64,000 nt of DNA, taken from NCBI GenBank assembly GCA_963695405.1, contig CAVOGJ010000009.1, positions 1 to 64,000 of the forward strand. The letters run 5' to 3'. Below, in pieces: positions 61,134-64,000 of the stretch (position 1 is its first letter; every line of letters begins with the position of its first letter). The translations under genes and the position numbers were made by a program. The stretch is from CAVOGJ01 sp963695405. GTDB lineage: Bacteria > Planctomycetota > Planctomycetia > Pirellulales > Pirellulaceae. The notes beneath the pieces are model-generated. The model ran no database searches and had not been told where the DNA came from. It saw only the letters and a list, made by a program, of their open reading frames with translations.

Positions 61134-63641
61134 GTGATTATGGACAGCGATAAACAAGGACAGCATCCGAAGAAGACCCCTAATGCGGAATATGGGGCCG
61201 CCGATCTGCAGCATCTGTCAGATCTGGAGCATGTCCGCGAGCGACCAAGCATGTATATCGGCGACACCACGGCGCGCGGTCTGCATCACTTGGTGTACGA
61301 AGTGGTCGACAATTCCATTGACGAAGCGATGGCCAACTTCGCGACGAAAGTTTCGGTCACGATTAACAATGATGGCTCCGTCACAGTCGAGGATGATGGT
61401 CGTGGCATTCCCATCGAAAGGCACGAACAGCTTTCGGAGGAATTGGATCGGGAGGTTTCGACACTCGAAGGTGTGATGACGGTGTTAAAATTTGGTGGCA
61501 AGTTCGAGAAGGGAGCCTATCAGACCTCAGGAGGTCTGCACGGCGTGGGCGTCACCGTGGTGAACTTTCTATCGGAATGGTGTCAAGTGGAAGTGTTTCG
61601 GGAAGGTCATGCGTATCAACAGGAATATGAACGGGGAATTCCCCAAGGCCCCGTAGGAAGAGTCGGTTCCTCCGACAAGCGAGGCACACGGACCACCTTC
61701 AAACCGGACTCTCAGATTTTCCAAACCACCAAGTTCCTTTACGACACGCTGCATAAACGACTACAGGAATTGGCGTTTTTGAATCGGGGCGTGCGAATCG
61801 CTTTTAAGGATGAACGCAACCAGGAGGGCGAGGAGTTCTGCTATGAGCGGGGAATCGTCGAGTTTGTCGAACACCTCAATCGAGCGAGCGAGGCGCTCCA
61901 CAGCGATGTCATCTTCATCGACGGAGAAACCGATGACGTCGGTTACGAAGTTGCCTTGCAGTACTCAGGCGAGTATACGGAAAATCTTCATTCCTACGTG
62001 AACAATATTCATACGACCGAGGGAGGAACCCACGTCTCTGGATTTCGTTCTGCCCTCACCCGCACCCTCAACGCCTACGGTCGCAAGGAGAACCTGTTTA
62101 AAGATGTGACACCCTCGGGCGATGATTTTCGGGAAGGCTTGACCGCCGTCATTTCCATGCGGGTTCCCCATCCGCAATTTGAAGGCCAAACCAAGACCAA
62201 GCTCGGCAATGGTGAGGTGGAGGGAATCTTGATGGCGGCTGTGAATGCCGGCTTGGGGAAGTATCTGGAAGAGCACCCGGCCTCGGCCAAGTCGATCGTC
62301 CGCAAAGGGATTCTGGCCGCCGAGGCGCGGGAGGCTGCCCGGAAAGCCAAGGAAGTGCTCCGCAAGAAAGGCGCCCTCTCCGGCGGCGGGTTGCCAGGCA
62401 AGCTCCGCGACTGTACCAGTCGCGACAAGGAGAAGTGCGAGCTTTACCTGGTCGAAGGAGATTCGGCCGGGGGGAGTGCCGAGGGTGGGCGGTTGCGCGA
62501 ATATCAGGCGATCCTGCCACTGCGCGGCAAAATCATCAACGCCTACAAGTCGCGCGATGACAAGGTCCTAGCCAATGAAGAAGTCCGTAGCATGATCCAG
62601 GCCATTGGCGTCGGGATTGGCGAGGACCAGGACCTCTCCAAACGTCGCTACAACAAAATCATCATTATGACCGACGCCGATGTCGATGGCTCGCACATCC
62701 GTACGCTGCTGCTCTGCTTCTTCTATCGGCAGATGTATGAACTGGTGTCGCGAGGATTTGTCTACGTTGCACAACCTCCACTCTTTCGCGTGAAACGTGG
62801 TAAGAAGGTGTACTATGTGCAGACGGAAGACGAGATGAAGACCCAATTGCTTGAACGCGGTCTGGGAGATTCGGTCCTGGAGGGGGAAGGTTCCCGCATC
62901 GAAGGAGAACAGATGCAAAAGCTCTGCTCAATCCTGGCAAATCTGGAAGACGCCTTGGTGGCTCTCGAACGCCGCGGTATCAGCATCCGGGCCCATGCCC
63001 TGCGTCAAAATCTGGAAACGGGTCGGCTGCCCGTCTTTCATGTATTCCTCGATCGAAAGGACTACTGGTTTACTACGCGGGATGAACTCGAAGCCTTCGT
63101 GGCCAAGGAAGAAGCCGAGTCGGGCGAACTGTCGGTCTCGGACTCGCGCGATGAAAACGGCGACGCCGCAACGGCAGAACCTCCCACGAACGGTCAACCT
63201 GCGAAACAGCATCGGCTGCGGATCGTCGAGCTGCACGAAGTTCGAACAATCAATCGAGGGCTGGCCGACCTTGCGGAACTCGGCTTTGATATCCAGTCGC
63301 TCATCCCGCAAGAACGCACAGGGATTGAAGATCCGCGGTACGTGCTCCGTCGTGAGGATAACGAGTTGCCGTTGGAGGATCTCCGCTCCTTACTCGCCTG
63401 TGTCCGGGCAGCCGGTCAACGTGGCATGCAGGTCACCCGCTTCAAGGGACTCGGCGAAATGGATGCCGAGGAACTGCGCGACACGACACTCAATCCCGAG
63501 AATCGTACCCTCTTACAGGTGACCATGCAGGACGCCGGAGCGGCCGACGAGATGTTCCGCGTCCTGATGGGCGATAAGGTCGAACCGCGCCGTGAGTTTA
63601 TCGAGAAGCACGCGCTGGAAGTGAAGAATCTCGACGTCTAG
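61134..63641 (+). CDS. gyrB: DNA gyrase subunit B
   Basis: An 835-residue ATPase subunit of the type II topoisomerase that adds negative supercoils. The GHKL ATPase part has RERPSMYIGDTTARGLHHLV and EVVDNSIDEAMANF, QTSGGLHGVGVTVVNFLS; the TOPRIM domain has LYLVEGDSAGGSAEGGR and IIIMTDADVDGSHIRTLL. Between TOPRIM and the C-terminal VTRFKGLGEMDAEELRDTTL is an insertion of about 170 residues, like the one in E. coli GyrB. The start may be GTG 61134 or ATG 61140. gyrA is not in the window. Confidence 0.95.
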   Translation: MIMDSDKQGQHPKKTPNAEYGAADLQHLSDLEHVRERPSMYIGDTTARGLHHLVYEVVDNSIDEAMANFATKVSVTINNDGSVTVEDDGRGIPIERHEQLSEELDREVSTLEGVMTVLKFGGKFEKGAYQTSGGLHGVGVTVVNFLSEWCQVEVFREGHAYQQEYERGIPQGPVGRVGSSDKRGTRTTFKPDSQIFQTTKFLYDTLHKRLQELAFLNRGVRIAFKDERNQEGEEFCYERGIVEFVEHLNRASEALHSDVIFIDGETDDVGYEVALQYSGEYTENLHSYVNNIHTTEGGTHVSGFRSALTRTLNAYGRKENLFKDVTPSGDDFREGLTAVISMRVPHPQFEGQTKTKLGNGEVEGILMAAVNAGLGKYLEEHPASAKSIVRKGILAAEAREAARKAKEVLRKKGALSGGGLPGKLRDCTSRDKEKCELYLVEGDSAGGSAEGGRLREYQAILPLRGKIINAYKSRDDKVLANEEVRSMIQAIGVGIGEDQDLSKRRYNKIIIMTDADVDGSHIRTLLLCFFYRQMYELVSRGFVYVAQPPLFRVKRGKKVYYVQTEDEMKTQLLERGLGDSVLEGEGSRIEGEQMQKLCSILANLEDALVALERRGISIRAHALRQNLETGRLPVFHVFLDRKDYWFTTRDELEAFVAKEEAESGELSVSDSRDENGDAATAEPPTNGQPAKQHRLRIVELHEVRTINRGLADLAELGFDIQSLIPQERTGIEDPRYVLRREDNELPLEDLRSLLACVRAAGQRGMQVTRFKGLGEMDAEELRDTTLNPENRTLLQVTMQDAGAADEMFRVLMGDKVEPRREFIEKHALEVKNLDV

Positions 63642-64000
63642 CGGGCCTGCTTGGTCGCCGAAGTCACGAAAATGGGCCGAGTTCGCCAGCAGTCGATCGG
63701 CGCAACTTCGCGCCGTGGCCCCGCCAGGGGCGTCACGATCGATACGTTCGTTGCCACCGGAATGGGGTCACTCGGAATCGTCGTCGTTCGACAATCGTCG
63801 TTTGCCCCTGCGCTAATCAAGGCGGCTTGATGTGCCGAATTCAGAGCAAACTTTGCCCATGGCTGGGGGCCCAGCCGGGCTAACATATTTTGACTTTCCA
63901 TTCGCACGTCAGTAACTATAAGGGATAGATAGCTTGCTCTTCACTCAGGTGGCTATCCGATGCACGTATCGAATTTACCCTCGCCCACCATTCGACAGAG
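63642..64000. other. Right-end spacer, nothing recognised
   Basis: About 360 bases after gyrB. The longest open frame is an antisense one without domain support. The next gene lies beyond the window. Confidence 0.35.

Overview
The window looks like a near-origin piece of a planctomycete chromosome, most likely of the order Pirellulales. The evidence is a PEP-CTERM secreted protein and a dockerin-like secreted protein, a WD40/HEAT/CBM20-like secreted protein, a sigma-70 factor with extra N-terminal helix-turn-helix modules, several secreted or acidic low-complexity proteins, weak use of Shine-Dalgarno sites, and planctomycete-like EF-G and GyrB. The genus cannot be fixed from sequence alone.

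Region 1 (1-11.9 kb) is accessory and decayed. It holds a frameshifted PEP-CTERM protein, an IS4-family fragment abutted by a frameshifted IS256-family element, a TPR remnant, a large WD40-HEAT-CBM20 secreted protein with one frameshift, a serine recombinase in pieces across three frames, and a dockerin/PEP-CTERM protein.

Region 2 (11.9-25.4 kb) is mixed housekeeping: two methyltransferases that converge on a shared CTAG stop, a leftward rsfS-argS-DNA methyltransferase run, the membrane pyrophosphatase hppA, rpmA, three secreted proteins of unknown function, and the unusual sigma factor.

Region 3 (26.1-44.6 kb) is the transcription/translation core: tRNA-Thr(TGT)-Tyr(GTA)-Gly(TCC)-Thr(GGT)-tuf-tRNA-Trp-secE-nusG-rplK-rplA-rplJ-rplL-rpoB-rpoC-rpsL-rpsG-fusA, all rightward. 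The tRNA order is the same as upstream of E. coli tufB. Short tandem repeats fill the spacers around the tRNAs. RpoC carries a tail of about 250 residues with two copies of a helix-hairpin-helix-like domain, and NusG has an acidic N-terminal extension.

Region 4 (45-56.7 kb) holds a frameshifted NCS2-type permease, an RNase Z-like hydrolase, scpA, a pentapeptide protein, ilvN-ilvC, a ccsA-like/hemA heme block, and scpB with a long acidic tail.

Region 5 (56.7-64 kb) is the origin block: a cysteine desulfurase, dnaA, an AT-rich gap that is the best oriC candidate, dnaN, a DUF721 gene and gyrB.

At least six genes are broken by single-base shifts, often in or next to short homopolymers. That pattern fits draft-assembly indels as well as real decay, so these calls need read-level checking.
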